Of a stretch of 64,000 bases of DNA, positions 1 through 12,060 are shown piece after piece; position 1 is the first letter of the stretch; the number at the start of each line of letters is the position of its first letter. This DNA is from Lunularia cruciata (Eukaryota > Streptophyta > Marchantiopsida > Lunulariales > Lunulariaceae), in NCBI GenBank assembly GCA_948567375.1, contig OX419762.1, forward strand, positions 3,850,001 through 3,914,000, given 5' to 3'. Made by a program: the position numbers and the translations under genes. The notes beneath the pieces were generated by a model, which saw only the letters and a list, made by a program, of their open reading frames with translations, had not been told where the DNA came from and made no database searches.

Positions 1-29
1 GAGAGTGCAGGGGAGAGAAATTCTCAAGA

Positions 30-640
30 ACTAAAGGGTTTGGACAAAGAGAGAATGTGCAGGAATTTTCGAGTTGGACAGGAGAGGGTTTGGCAGGAGA
101 GAAATTCTCAAGAGTGAAGGGTTTGGACAGAGAGAGAATGTGCAGGAATTTTTGAGTTGGACAGGAGAGGGTTTGGCAGGAGAGAAATTCTCAATAGTGA
201 AGGGTTTGGACAGAGAGAGAATGTGCAGGAATTTTTGAGTTGGATAGGAGAGGGTTTGGCAGGAGAGAAATTCTCAAGAGTGAAGGGTTTGGACAGAGAG
301 AGAATGTGCAGGAAATTTTGAGTTGGACAAAGAGAGAATGTGCAGGAATTTTTGAGTTGGACAGGAGAGGGTTTGGCACGAGAGAAATTCTCAAGAGTGA
401 AGGGTTTGGACAGAGAGAGAATGTGCAGGAAATTTTGAGTTGGACAGAGAGAGAATGTGCAGGAATTTTCAAGTTGGACAGGAGAGCGTTTGGCAGGAGA
501 GAAATTTTCAAGAGTGAAGGGTTTGGACAGAGAGAGAATGTGCAGGAATTTTTGAGTTGGACAAGAGAGGGTTTGGCAGGAGAGAAATTCTCAAGAAGTG
601 AAGGGTTTGGACAGAGGAACAATTAGATGAGGAATTTTTG
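30..640 (+). repeat. Purine-rich minisatellite block, 83-bp period
   Basis: The motif GAGTTGGACAGGAGAGGG starts at 71, 154 and 237, giving a period of 83 bases. Later units vary, with a partial unit of about 36 bases inserted near 320-355. The + strand is strongly G+A rich. The array lies inside the M-family LTR and has a counterpart at 43480-44110 with an 87-base period. Confidence 0.9.
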
Positions 641-1170
641 AGTTGGAAGGAATGGAGCATGTGCAGGAGAGAAGTGTTGGGACAAAAGGAAAATTTTTGC
701 AGGGGGACTGTTAGGGCTTGAGAGTGCAAGGCAAAAGTTTTCCTCTCAAGAGAATTGAAGGAGAGAGTGCAAGAGAGAGAGGGCTGGGAGAAAGAAAATT
801 TTTGCAGGAGATGCTAGGGCTTGAGACAGCAAGGCAAGGGAGGGTTTTCTTCTCAAAGGAATGGAGCATGTGCAAGAGAGAAGTGTTGGGACATAGGGAA
901 AATTTTTGCAGGAGGACTGTTAGGACTTGAGAGTGCAAGGCAAAAAGTTTTCTTCTCAAGAGATTGAATGACTTTGCAGGAGAAAGAGGGCTGGGAGAAA
1001 GAGAAAGAAAATTTTTGCAGGAAGAAGAAGGGGTTTTGGTGAGGTGCAAGAAGGAGAAATTTTGCATGAATGTAGAGGCTGGAAAATTGCAGGAGTTGAA
1101 AGCTTGGACAGAGGGCAGATGTATGGAATGTAAGGGCAGGATTGTGAAAGGTTGTGAGTGGTTGGAGTAG
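640..1170 (+). repeat. Second minisatellite block of the M LTR, ~209-bp period
   Basis: AATGGAGCATGTGCA occurs at 651 and again at 860. Between them lie related segments containing AAAATTTTTGCAGG and CTTGAGAGTGCAAGGC. The counterpart in the other LTR is 42600-43480. Confidence 0.8.
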
Positions 1171-1700
1171 AACATTTTCGCAGGTCTGAAGGGCAGGCTG
1201 CAGGAGTAGCAAAAGGAAACTCCCACAAAGGTGAGAACAGGACTGAAGAAGAGAGAATTCTGTGGGAAAATGTTGATAGAATGTTGAGGGACAGAATTGG
1301 AAAGGGAATTTTTGCAGGTCTGAAGGGCAGGCTACAGGAGTAGCAAAAGGAAACTCCCACAAAGGTGAGAACAGGACTGAAGAAGAGAGATTTTTGTGGA
1401 AAAATGTTAATAGAGTGTTGAGGGACAGAATTGGAAAGGGAATTTTTGTAGGTCTGAAGAACAGGCTGCAGGAGTAGCAAAAGGAAACTCTCACAAAGGT
1501 GAGCACAGGACTGAGGAAGGAAGGTTTCTGTGGGAAAAAGTGGACAGAGTGATGAAGGACAATGTTGGAGAGGAATTTTTGCAGGTCTGATGGGGATTTG
1601 CTGCAGAAGTTGCCAAAGGATAATCTCCCGAAGGTGAGGATAGGAGTGAAGAAGAAAGATATTTTTTTTTGGGAAGATGTTGTGAAGAGTGACTGAACAG
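1170..1700 (+). repeat. Third minisatellite block of the M LTR, ~134-bp period
   Basis: The segment CAGGTCTGAAGGGCAGGCT starts at 1181 and recurs at about 1315, 1449 and 1582, giving four units. Each continues with AGCAAAAGGAAACTC and GAACAGGACTGAAGAAG. The counterpart is 42100-42600. From about 1700 to 2516 the LTR is unique sequence. Confidence 0.85.
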
Positions 1701-2516
1701 GCAGTGATAGGAGCTAGTCAGGAAGAAAAGGAGGAGAATTTCGAGGTGGCTCAGCTCATCTAGAGCAAAGGCAAGAAAAGATTTGAAGTTGGTTGGCCTG
1801 TCTGAATGGAGTGAAACTGATCTGCAAAACAGGGCATAGGAGAATGAAGAGGTTTGGAGGGTGAGTTGCCTTGTCTGTTGTCGGACAGAATATATGTGAA
1901 CTGCCGGCTGAGTTGATGATCAGTTGCAACCTTAGGGCAGGCATTGTCTTGACTAGAACTATTTGACTTATCCCACCTTGTGAACGTTGTTGTTGAAACT
2001 CCTGTGAATGATGAATCTTGGAAGCGGATTTGTGTTATGAATTGTGACTAGAGTTGAGGAAAACTCCATTCTAGGAACTCTCAGTCCGGTCCATGTGAAT
2101 AGCCTTATTAAATTATCTGGATGCCCGAGTTTATGTTTGGTTAGATCACTCAGTTGTCGTTTCTTTTATTTTATTAAAGGGCCACCTGACCTAGGTCTAT
2201 GAACTGCCAGATCCCGAACCATAGCTTGAACCTGACGTGAAAATAGAATATAAGACTAGGCAGAGGTAGAAACCATAACACCAGACTCGCATGACAAGAT
2301 TAATTTTATGAAAGTCAAGGATAAAACAAAACCTTTAGGGAGAGCCAACCTCAGGGAAACTGAAACAAGTTCATATAGAGACAAATTCCCGACAATCCAG
2401 GATTAGGGAAGGAATGTCAGTCTATGGGAAAGACCCAAAAGAAGGACAGTAGGGAAAACTAAGCACAAGCAGCCATGTGCTCGGCGCACCCTCGAGACCA
2501 AATGTTACCCACAACA

Positions 2517-4043
2517 ACGGACACACCACTTCCCGCAGGTACTCCACTCCATCACTCGGGATTACTTCTTCTTGTGTGGCCACTTCTCTTTGTACTTTGT
2601 GTTCATCCGATACCCGCCTTCTTCTCTGTAGTCTTTGTATCGGAAGTGACGCTTCACTTCCCAAGCTTTCTCCTACCTCTTCCTTCACTTTACTCAGCCC
2701 TGCTTCACACTTTGCCTTACGTCTCAAGCGAATTCCTTGCTGTACGGCGATCTTCTTTTCCTTGGGCATAGTTACTTCGTCTTCCAACTGTGTGTTGTCT
2801 TTGGCCACCATCTCGGCTTGCACTTCTTCTTCATATTTGTCAGCCGCCGGCACTGATGTCATCTCTCCCCCTTCATCACTATCACTCCTCGTATCTCTGC
2901 TTTGCAATGTTAGCTCAAGTTCCTCCTCATGTTCCGAGTCTCCCATTTTGAGCTTGGTCTCTCCTTTTGAGTCTTTGTCCTCCAACTCAATCACCATCAT
3001 ACTTCACCTTGGGTTACTTCTATGCACCTTCCGAGGTTTCTTGCTATCTTTGGCTTCTCCTTGCCAACTACTCTTCTTTGATTTTGGAGTGCTCGCTTGT
3101 ATCTCCATGCTCTTACCCGTCTTCATGTAGTATTCATCCGTGCTGCGGATTTGGAGAATGTATTGTTGTTCCTCCACGTCGACTTCTCTTCTCAAGTCGG
3201 GATGGAAGTGAGACACCATTCTATTTTGCTCCGCCAAGTTGAGAAAATTCAACCCAAGGTAAAAATGTAGTGCAAACGGCACGATGTAGTGTGGTGGCGA
3301 CTTATCCCACAAATTCCACACCATCTGTCTTGTCCTCCCATGGAAGCACCTCGCCCAATTTATAGGTTCTTCTGCAAACAACTTATGGAAGAACACCGCT
3401 TGGTGTTTCATCACATAAGTTGTTCTCTCTGGCTTCAAGATTGCCATGAGAGCACTCATGATCCCTCTCTTCACTGGATCCTTGTAACTCTCAACTTTAT
3501 ACCCATTCTCTTTGACGAGAAAGCGTCTCTCACCTCCTGAGTTTCCTGAGCTATCTCTCCTTTCCCTAAGAATGTGGCTCCCTGCTCCGAGCATGCCTCC
3601 TTCCCGAGTACAAGTCTCCAATCCGACTCTATCCAGCGAGCCGGATTTCCTCTCTTCCCTTCTTCCTCGGGTCCATCGAGACACTTACTCTTGATGATTT
3701 CTGTCATGAATCCTAGAAAACTTACATTCCAATTCCATGCCAGAAATGTGATCCGAAGTCGGCTCAAGACTTCGATCCTTGCTATCACATCTAACCTCCG
3801 AATTGCATGATTTCTCACTGCAAATTCGGAGTTCTTCTTTCCTCCTCCCATCTCTTCTACTTTCTCACTCTCTCTCGATTTCACTCTTGCGACTTCTCCC
3901 TTGCGCATTAACACAATTCCAACTCTATTTCCCTTCCCCCGATCACCTACAAGACGACTTCTCAATGGCAAAGGAAAATTACTCGACATTTCGTAGTTGC
4001 AAGTTTGATTTTTATAGAGTTGTGCTTCTTTGTCTTTTGTCAC
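2517..4043 (-). pseudogene. L-family LTR reading frame, N-terminal two thirds (L1)
   Basis: Unrecognised protein, function unknown. This copy holds the start (MTKDKEAQLYKNQ at 4043, inner Met MSSNFPLPLRS), the globular region with FLAWNWNVSFLGF, KPERTTYVMKHQAVFFHKLF and HYIVPFALHFYLGLNFLNL, and the acidic linker (VIELEDKDSKGE). Frame changes near 3490-3680 and 3010 break it. At the left it runs into the M LTR, so the last ~35 residues of the open frame ending at 2422 are chimeric. It is clearly the same protein as in L4, L5 and L8 but more diverged. No signal peptide or membrane segment is evident. Confidence 0.8.
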
Positions 4044-4409
4044 TTTGAGTTTCTACCAAGAAATCACACCTCCGGCATGCACCTCTCATTGTCAATAAAC
4101 CTTCACGCGTATGGGCCGCCCGTTTTTAAACGGCCCCTTCTTGAATTTCTTGCCCCAACAAAAGGTTGTAAGACTATCTTCGCCTCAGGTTGAGCTCCCC
4201 TTGATACGAAGACATTTTACTTTGGGTTGTATGCTGACAAGGCATTTCCGAGTACTTTGCCTTATGACCCAAAGTCACTTTACTTTGGTTTTCACCCCGA
4301 AGACTCTTTTCTTTGCCTTCTTTGGCCATACAGGCGCAATCCGACTTCTCTATACACTTCTTCTCCTTTATTTTGAAAAAAAACAAAAAATGTAGGCACC
4401 ATAGGGCTG
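2517..4409 (-). mobile_element. L1: partial L-family LTR, - orientation
   Basis: The right end reads GTAGGCACCATA, matching the L-family LTR terminus GTGGGCACCACA with two changes. Beside it are the same A-rich run and the pyrimidine tract CACTTCTTCTCC. The left side stops where the M LTR is inserted at 2516, inside the acidic linker of the LTR reading frame. The part coding for the coiled coil must lie beyond the left end of the window. The order within this LTR copy matches L4, L5 and L8. Confidence 0.85.
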
Positions 4410-7400
4410 TACCAACCAAGAAAGAATGCTTTTCACAAATGGTTTCCTTGTGCAAGCTTATATTCAAAAGTAACAGGAGTGAACATGCATTAGGCATGAT
4501 TTTTGACTGAGTTTTGATTGAAGATTACAACTCAAAGATCAATAAAATTGAGACTTGGTAGAGTGAATTTTGTAATGTTGAATCAAATTTGCTTTGTTAA
4601 TTCATGGAGTCGGGTGGATTGGGTAAGAGTTGCAAGCCGAGTCATCAGGTTGTTGCACAAAATTGAGCAAGGAAGATCAAATTAGGATACCTTGCAAGGG
4701 AAGTTGCCAGGTTACTACCATCTTAGCCAGAAAATTTATCATTTGGAGAGTAGATATGATAGAAAAGTTCAAAGTACCAAGCCAACTCCAAATTACTTTC
4801 CTAGCATGGAATTGGAATTTTAGTTTCCAGTGTCATGACTAAGCTAGCTGCTAGTAATTGTGAAGATGGTCTGAGTGAGGAGGAGAAAAGAAGAAATACC
4901 ACATATTGGACCAAATTGGCCAATTGGAGATTGGTGTTGGGGGAATAATGTAAGAGAGCACACGGGGATTCCTTTCAAAAGTGTAATGCCTTGGAGGAAA
5001 CAAAGGTGTTGAAGGCATCATTTAGTATGCCAAGGAAGAAGAATGGGTACAAGGTGGATACTTATGTGGACCTTGCAAGGCAAAGCATCATTGGAGTAAT
5101 GGATGGCAATGATGAAGCATGAGCAAACCACATACTTAATGAAGCAACAAGCCGTTTTCTTCCACATGCTATTTGCAGGTAGGAGTGTAAATTGGACTGG
5201 TTAATTTTATGAATAGATGAAGTAGATGGTGGGGCAATGGAGGGTGGACCTACTGCCACATTATTTTGTGCCATTTGTGGCTCATTTTTATGTTGGATTG
5301 AACTTGCTTACACTCAAAGAATACGAGAGTATGGTGTTCCACTTGCATTCAAACTTACAATGAGTTGTGGATCCTAAAGAAACATGCTACATGGCTGAGG
5401 TGCATGACAATGACCACTACTTTGCTAGAATGGGACAAGAGAAGGTGATGTTAGCACTAGTCTCAAAGCTAGAGAAGCAAACCCAACATGAAGATGCTAT
5501 GTCCCTCACAATGGAGGAGGACAATCCAGAGACTGAACCTGAACTAAGATATAGGAATGGTGGAATTGTCATCAGGAGTAGAAGATGAAGAAGTTGAGTC
5601 AAACTTGGAGTTGGACAAGGAGTAGCTTATCCTCAAGAGTTGGGATTTGAGCAGTAGAAGCAAAGGCACACATGAGGTATAACAAGATGTTGAAGGAGCT
5701 GATGAGGATGGATGAGATCAAGAGTTCCATGAAGAAATCAAGTATATAGAAGGCATCAATGTTTATTTCATGGACTTGCCAAACAACAATATTCTGGAAG
5801 AGCAAGAAGAGGACCCAAGGATGGTGTTCCAATAGGGAACTTGATCATATCAAAGTAAGAAGCCAAGTCACATTGGGCTGAGTGAACCTAAGAAAGAGAC
5901 CTTTGAAGGACTTTGAATGGGCATAAGGTGATTGTGACTTTGGGCCAAAGTACAAATGGTCATGTCCAAAGAAGAAGGTGGATTGGAGGACAAGACATTC
6001 TAGGGAGTTAATTACTTGCCCAGTGTGATGTGTCCATTGTTGGCGTACCTACACAAGCAATTGTAAGAGATGAAAGAAGAGCATCCAAAGGCAATGATTA
6101 TGGAGGCAAATCAGTTGAAGGTAATGCTTATGAAATTTTGACATGAAGCCAAAGTATATTGGGTTGATGCACTAGTCCAACAATAGAGTTTGATAGATCT
6201 ATAGGAGAGTTATGACCAGCATGGAAGATACTTGGAGAGGCCAAGGGAAGAACTCCTAGAAAAAAAGGAAGCCCTCCAAAAAGATGAAGAATGAAGGAGG
6301 GGGTGTAGACCAATCTATTCCATCATACCACCCAAATCCAAATGCAAGATTAGACCATGGCGGAATTGAAACGGGTAGCTACAAAGAAGGATCAGGATTG
6401 GTAGAAGGAGATGGCCAACCAAGCCAACAAAGAACAATGCCTACATGACCTTGTCAAACATGCCAAAGCTCAAATATCCAAAGCAAGGCAAGCAAAGAAG
6501 GCAATGGAGGAGAAGCATTTGGTAGAATTGCAGAAATTTTGTATGTAGTTGGTAGAAGCGGTAACCCAATGTCAAGAACTCTCAATGAAGGAGGGTTTGG
6601 ATCTGATATGTGAAGTCACTTGGCATTTTAAGGCAATGCTTAGCATTGGAGCCAAGGTGGAACTTAAGGAGGGCATACTTGCATGAGTCAAAGTTGCTTG
6701 TGTAAGAGATAAGAAGAAAGAAAGCAAAGGAGGAGGATTTAAAGAAATTGCTTATTCATCTTAAGGATAAAGTAGATAGGAAGATGATAGAAGTAGGAGA
6801 TAATATTTGCCTTACATTAGATTTATTTTAAATGAATATAGATAGTCTTGCCAGTACTTTGAGCAAGAAGATAGTGAGAAAATCCAAAGTAGTTGAGATC
6901 AAAGTAAAGATAGACTCAACTAAGTTACCTAAGTCATTTGAGAAAGTTAGCATGGAGACAAAGGGGATTCTTAGGCCATATGACTTCAATTGTAGTGCAA
7001 ACTGATGAGGTGACAACAATAGATATAACCATAAAAGTAGGTGATGAACCCAAAGTACAAGAGACATTTGTAGTTGATTTGGGTGAAGTAGAGGTGATAC
7101 TTGGATTGGATCCAAGTTAGTAGTGGTTATAGATCCAAAGTAGTGTTTTTGTAAGTAGAGTCACTTTGTATCTACAATGTCATAGGAAGCAATTGTAACA
7201 ATTAAGTAGTTTAGGTAGGCTTTGTAACTTGCAAGTAGTTTGACTATTTAGAGCAACCATTTGGAGTGCTTTGTATTTAGTAATGAGCAGAAGATGATTA
7301 AAGCAACAAGCTATTGAAGCACTCATTGTTTTTATTAATTTCAAGTTTCAACTAAATGCCTTTGTTTATGACTGTATGAAGAAATTTGGATTGCAATTGA

Positions 7401-7621
7401 AGGAGTGTAAGATGTTGGATTTTAGAACCCTAAATTTCATTTTGTGTGTCTGATCTTCATGGAGCACATCCAAAGCAATACCTTGATGGATCTATGGGAA
7501 TTGTTTATATTTATCATATATAGCCATAGACAATAAGTTGATGCCAAGTCACTTTGAATTGGCACATTGTACCTTCATTGGAAGGGTAGAATGCAAATTT
7601 AAGGTGAAGTCACTTCATGGT
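4410..7621 (+). mobile_element. L2: strongly diverged L-family LTR, left half
   Basis: This is an old + strand copy of the LTR unit. Its decayed reading frame (next entry) is followed by the LTR tail: around 7405-7490 it matches the segment that in L7 reads CTTGATCTTCATTCTGTGTGTTTGATC. The tail is cut at 7621 by G1 and resumes at 29612. The true left end was not found; 4410-4600 shows nothing recognisable. Confidence 0.7.
4630..7120 (+). pseudogene. L-family LTR reading frame, heavily decayed copy (L2)
   Basis: The order of recognisable blocks matches the other copies. ITFLAWNWNFSF is near 4790, KNGYKVDTY near 5040, and AHFYVGLNLLTL with a following stretch matching HFHPDLRREVD near 5275-5370. 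YFARMG lies near 5420, and charged, coiled-coil-like sequence fills 6360-6840. A tail ends at 7118-7120. Many stops and frameshifts interrupt it. It is clearly inactive, and more distant from L4/L5 than L7 or L8 are, so it is probably an older subfamily. Function is unknown. Confidence 0.7.
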
Positions 7622-8309
7622 TGTGAGCCAGCCTATCTCTTACTCAAGATGAACCTCTGATGGCTATTATAGTTGTGCACCATGAACTAAGAAGGCGAGG
7701 AACCCCAACTCCATCATACTCCTCCAAGGCTAACACTCCAAGACTCAAGACATTGCTCACTAAATAACTCAATGAGAGAGAGATAGTTGTAAATAAAAGG
7801 ATTATGAGTACCTCCTCACCCCTAGTTTATATAATTGTGAAATAGTTACGCACCAAAGTTACTAATTACTAAAGTAACTCAAGTTACTAGGCTAAAAGTC
7901 AAATAAAGTCAAAAAGTATAAAGGAATATCCATCCACATGGGCATATTCTACTAAGCATATGATCTTATCTTGACCTTGCTACTAAGTCAAGGATTCCTT
8001 CACATGGGCTATCCTTGGATTGGAGAAGAATCCAAAATAAAAAGGCTTGCCCAAGAGTTCTCAACTCTTTTCTCAAAGCCAAACACCTAGGAATAATATC
8101 AAGTTAATACACTACAATCCAAAATAGTGGTGCTCATCTTTTTTACTTCATCTAAAGTAAGGTCCCTTCTATCTTAGCTATGACTAACTTCAGCTAATCA
8201 TGATTAATATAGAACCATCTTTTATCTCTTTATAAATAATATCTCTCAAGTATTTGTACTACTAAGCTAAATATCATAATACCACACACATGCACAAATG
8301 GGTGTTACA
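7622..8309 (-). repeat. G1 3' LTR
   Basis: 688 bases, ending GGTGTTACA at 8309 and starting TGTGAGCC at 7622, the complement of the TGTAACACC...GGCTCACA termini. It matches 28923-29611 and both G2 LTRs. On the - strand a TATA-like TTATATAAAC lies near 7825-7835. The next bases (8310-8322) are the polypurine tract, complement CTGGGGGTAAA. Confidence 0.92.
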
Positions 8310-8321
8310 TTTACCCCCAGA

Positions 8322-10771
8322 CTAAGTTTTCACTTTGTCCTCAAAGTGAAGGTCTCCCTCCCTTCTATGATATATCTTCAACTTATCATGGTTAATTATA
8401 TCAAAGTTTCTTCCTCCCAATTCCTTGAGATCATAGGTGTAATTGCCCAACACCTTCCCCACTATGAAAGGTCCAAAGTACTCAGGAAAAAACTTCTTTT
8501 GCACTCTCTTGAATCAAATAAAATCAAACAACATTACCCAATCACCTTCTTTGAAAGGCTCTTTCTTCTTCTTGCCTTACCTCTTGTCATAACTCTCCTT
8601 TTTTTTCCTTTAGCCTTGCTCTACTTGAACCATACTGCTTTTGCCTCTTCCAATTCCATGAGTTGATCTTTCCTTGACTTCTCTGCATCACCTCCTTGTG
8701 CTTTCTTCAATCTCCTATGAATGCTTTGGAAGGTAGGAAGATCAAAGTGAATAGGTAAGGTAGACTCAATACCATATACCAATTGAAATGGAGAATATCC
8801 AGTGGAAGTCTTCATGGTTGTCCTATACTCCCACAAAATTGCATGAATCCTCTTGTCCCAATTTTTAGCCCCCTTCATTTTTGCATCTTTGGCCAATATC
8901 ATGAACAAAGTCTGATTGGTTCTCTCTACCAAGCCATTGGAATTTGGCTTATAGGATGTGGTTACTCTATGTGTGATAGAGAAATATCATAGCATGGCTA
9001 TAGTAATGCTTCCTATAAACTCTCCTCTCTATCAGAAACCAACTCCAAAGGGCATCTAAACCTAATAGTAGTGCGTTCATAAAGAAATCTCCCAATTTCA
9101 TCTTCATTCTTGTCCCTCAATGGTCAAGACTCAACCCACTTGGTAAGATAATCAATAACTACCACAATATATTAACTGTTCCTTGGGGTTCTATTGAGAG
9201 GACCTATAAAATCAATTCTCCACTTCTCAAAGGTCTTAGCAATGGAATTGATCTAAGTGGTGGAGTGGAAGTAGACTTCCTAGCAAAAGCTTGACAAACA
9301 TGACAAGTTTTTCAATAATCAAGATAGTCCTTGAAAATCCCTTTCCAATGGTAACCTGCATCTAGAATCTTGAAGGGTGTCACCTTTCCTGCAAAGTGTC
9401 CACTACAAACCCAACCTTCATGAAACTCCTTTATGAGTAAGATAGACTCTTCCTTACCCATTGCTCTTCAAAGTAGACCATCAACTCCTTGGTTAAAAAA
9501 ATATCCTCCACCATTGTGTAAGGTCTAGATCTTGTTGCAAGGGCCTTCGTCTCCCTAGCATGCATCTCTTCTGAATAGTTACCTCTTGTCACAAAATCCA
9601 CAATCTCCTTGTACTCCATTGGAACCTCTTGAGTGATTGAGATTGTCATGAGCTCCTCATCCGAGAAGGAATCATCCACTAGCTCATCTCCATCATGATC
9701 TTAGGCCTAGATAACAAATCAGCATATGCATGTTTCTTTCCTAACTTATCCTCAATGGTGTAGTCATACTCAGACAAGAGTATCATCCACCTTGCTAGTC
9801 TCCCTTCAACATTAGGCTTGTTGAAGATATACTTCAAAGCCTTGTAATCTATGACAATGGTGGCTTTCAAGTAGTGTCTAAACTTCTTGAGACCAAAGAT
9901 CATTGCCAACCCTTCTCTCTCCGTGATAGAGTAGTTCTTTTTAGCTGAAACCATCTGCCTACTAGCATAAGATTTTGGACAATCATGCCCATCTTGTTCT
10001 TATTGACTAAGAGTGCATACTATAGCTACATGAGAAGCATTAGTGTAAAGGATGAAAGGCTTACTCCAATCAGGTTTAGCAAGAATTGGAGCTACAACAA
10101 GGGATTGCTTGAGCTCCTCAAAAGCTTTGAGAGCCTCCTTGTCTTCCAAAATCACCATGTAATCTACACCCTTTTTTAAGTAGATGGTCAATGCATACGC
10201 CTTGTTGGAAAATGAAAAGATGAACCTCATATAGTACCCAACCATCTCCAAGAATTGATGTAACTTTGTCAAGCTTGGAGGGAATAGAAGGTCAAAGATT
10301 TTCCTCACCTTCTTAGATCAATTGCTATTCCATCCTTGGAGATGATGTGCTCCAAAAGAAAATCTTCTTTGCATCCAAAAATGCACTTCTCTAGGTTGAG
10401 TGATGCATTTGCCTTATCCAAGCATTGCAAGACCTTGATTAGGTGCTCAAAGTGCTCTTCCTTGCTCCCATAGACACGAAAGTCATCAATGAAGTCTCTC
10501 ACAAATTTCCCAATGAAAGGTTCAAATACCTTGTTCATGGATCGAAAGGTTCAAATACCTTGTTCGTGGATTGTTGGAATGTGGTTGGAGCATTGCAAAG
10601 CCCAAAAGGCATGACCTTGAAAGCATAAGTCCTCCAAGGTGTGGTGAATGTGGTGAGTTATTAATGCTCTAGTGTAAGATTGATTTGGTTATATCCATTA
10701 TAACCATCTCCAAAACTATACCTCTCATGATCTACAACTTCCTCCAAGATCTCATCAATGAATGGCAATGG
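8322..10771 (-). pseudogene. G1 pol remnant: RT (partial), RNase H, integrase
   Basis: Frame pieces at 10888-10661, 10538-10305, 10308-10000, 9954-9679, 9679-9431, 8932-8621 and 8504-8322 line up with the long G2 pol frame. RT shows ERYSFGDGYNGYNQI and FIDDF; RNase H shows the EREGLAMIFGLKKFRHYL block and ADLLSR. The integrase retains YGIESTLPIHFDLP and the C-terminal GPFIVGKV...YTYDLKELGG region. The integrase zinc region and the DDE core are broken by stops and frameshifts. A short duplication (GAAAGGTTCAAATACCTTGTTC) lies near 10518-10565. The protein is not functional. Confidence 0.88.
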
Positions 10772-11618
10772 TGTGGTACCCATATTTTTCATTTTGGACG
10801 AGTTTTGAAGAAGAATTGCCTTGTTGAAACCAAATTGAAACCAAATGGAGAAGAAATGACTAGAAACGTGTGTTTTGATCAAGCTCAAGGGAGTCGACTT
10901 TGTGTTAGAGGAAGAAGTACTCAGACTGGATCAAACCCGAAGAAACTTACTTTGTGTCAGAGAAGGGAAAAACTCGGACTAGATGCCGAAGGAGTGTTTC
11001 TTCGCATTGGAATGAAGGTTACAAGTCAGGAATACTATAGGGTTTATATCTCAATGACCACAAGTCCAAATCAAGCGTGTTATATCTCGTTAGAAGCGTC
11101 TTGTTCAGGCCTTTCCATTGCCGCCAAAACCGTAAATTTTGGAGGTTTTTACAAGAAGTTACAAGCATTTGAAGTTTTGGGAATAGATGTATAAAGTAGT
11201 TTGGTGTCTTTGGGTCAATGTGACTTTGGACTTTGTACTTCAGGTTTACATGACTTCGGGTCATGAGACTTCACCTCAAGACTAAGATGACCGACTAAAT
11301 CCGAGAAAGCCAGACCTTGGAGTGCAGTGAAGGTGACTTTGGGAATCTTACGGGAAGCATTAGAGGAAATTAGAGTAAGGAAAGAAGATATTTAGGATAC
11401 CCATGACTTCAATTTTAGTTCCGATTGAAGATAAGATAGAATTAGAGGAGAAATAGCAATAGTGAATAAACCCAAAGTGTAGGATCAGACAGTAAGTGTC
11501 TTTGGGTCAGTTACATGAGTGATTGGGGGAAAGTGGGTTACAAATTGAAGGTGTCGATAGTGTATTTATGCTTTCAATTATAATTCTTGATGATGACATA
11601 GTAGAATTAGTAAAGTAA

Positions 11619-11882
11619 TTGATAGTAGTTAAACCCAAAGTAAGAGAAGTAGGAGTGCAGATGTCTTTGGATTTGACATTTGACACTATAGAGAAGAGTG
11701 GGTCGGAAGATAAAGTAGTAGAAAGGTTACCCATGACCTCAATTGTAGATCAGAATGAAGAAGTAGTAGAATTGATAGAAGAGTTAGGAGTTACGAAACC
11801 CGAGGACAGAGTAGTAGGAAGTGAAGTTACTTTGGGTTCGGGTTTGAAAGCCAAGGAAGAAGTAGACATTGGATCGGATTAG
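11619..11882 (+). pseudogene. C-terminal tail of the L-family LTR protein (L3)
   Basis: An 87-residue open stretch whose end, KPEDRVVGSEVTLGSGLKAK then EEVDIGSD and stop, matches the C-termini in L4, L5 and L8 (KPEEKIVGSKITSGSGLK then EEVDIGSD). The N-terminal and coiled-coil parts are deleted in this copy. The same tail, in diverged form, occurs in L6 on the other strand. Confidence 0.8.
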
Positions 11883-11970
11883 TAACCGATTTGAGATTTG
11901 AATAGGCAGATATGAAGAGGTGCATTGTCATTTTAGATCTATAGGTTTGTAGAGTCATTAGGAAGAGGTA

Positions 11971-12017
11971 CATTCGTAGTCTTATGTTGTTCAGTGAACA
12001 ACATAAGACTACGAATG
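11971..12017. repeat. 47-bp near-perfect palindrome
   Basis: Arms of 23 bases (CATTCGTAGTCTTATGTTGTTCA and its exact complement) flank a single G at 11994. Sequence beyond the right arm (CCACTCTTAAATAGTGAAG) is L-family LTR in - orientation, whereas the left side is L-family LTR in + orientation. The palindrome is therefore the turning point of an inverted duplication, not a normal LTR feature; other copies read straight through here. Confidence 0.95.
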
Positions 12018-12060
12018 CCACTCTTAAATAGTGAAGCAATCTACAATTATCTTCTTAATG

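Larger units (their letters stand above)
1..2516 (+). mobile_element. M-family giant LTR, right-hand copy, cut by the window edge
   Basis: The stretch is the reverse complement, with indels, of the LTR at 41221-44530. The shared part includes three minisatellite blocks and a unique end containing GGTCTCGAG. The right end reads ACCCACAACA, the complement of TGTTGTGGGT, and aligns without gaps over 26 bases with TGTCATGGGG at 41221. An L-family LTR interior follows immediately, so this is a 3' LTR or solo LTR inserted into L1, and the rest lies left of the window. No protein gene is supported. The long open frames here come from repeats. Confidence 0.85.
10772..12060 (+). mobile_element. L3: internally deleted L-family LTR derivative with a fold-back end
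   Basis: The left end TGTGGTACCCATATTTTTCATTTTGGACGAG matches the complement of the right end of L6 (39696), a variant L-family terminus. Most of the LTR reading frame is missing; its C-terminal tail remains at 11619-11882. The right end is not the expected GGTTGTCACA. The sequence turns back on itself at a 47-bp palindrome and runs about 40 bases further in the opposite orientation, then host G1 gag/protease resumes at 12061. The host lacks the RT N-terminal segment that should sit here, so insertion came with a deletion. Confidence 0.75.

Noticed and set aside
191-1506. Long open frames on both strands rich in Pro, Ser, Phe and Leu
   Set aside because: They come from tandem repeats; frames are open on both strands at once, and the period in the other LTR differs. 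No start or domain supports a protein.
2422-2516. C-terminal ~35 residues of the frame ending at 2422
   Set aside because: They are translated from the inserted M LTR, so they are not part of the L protein.
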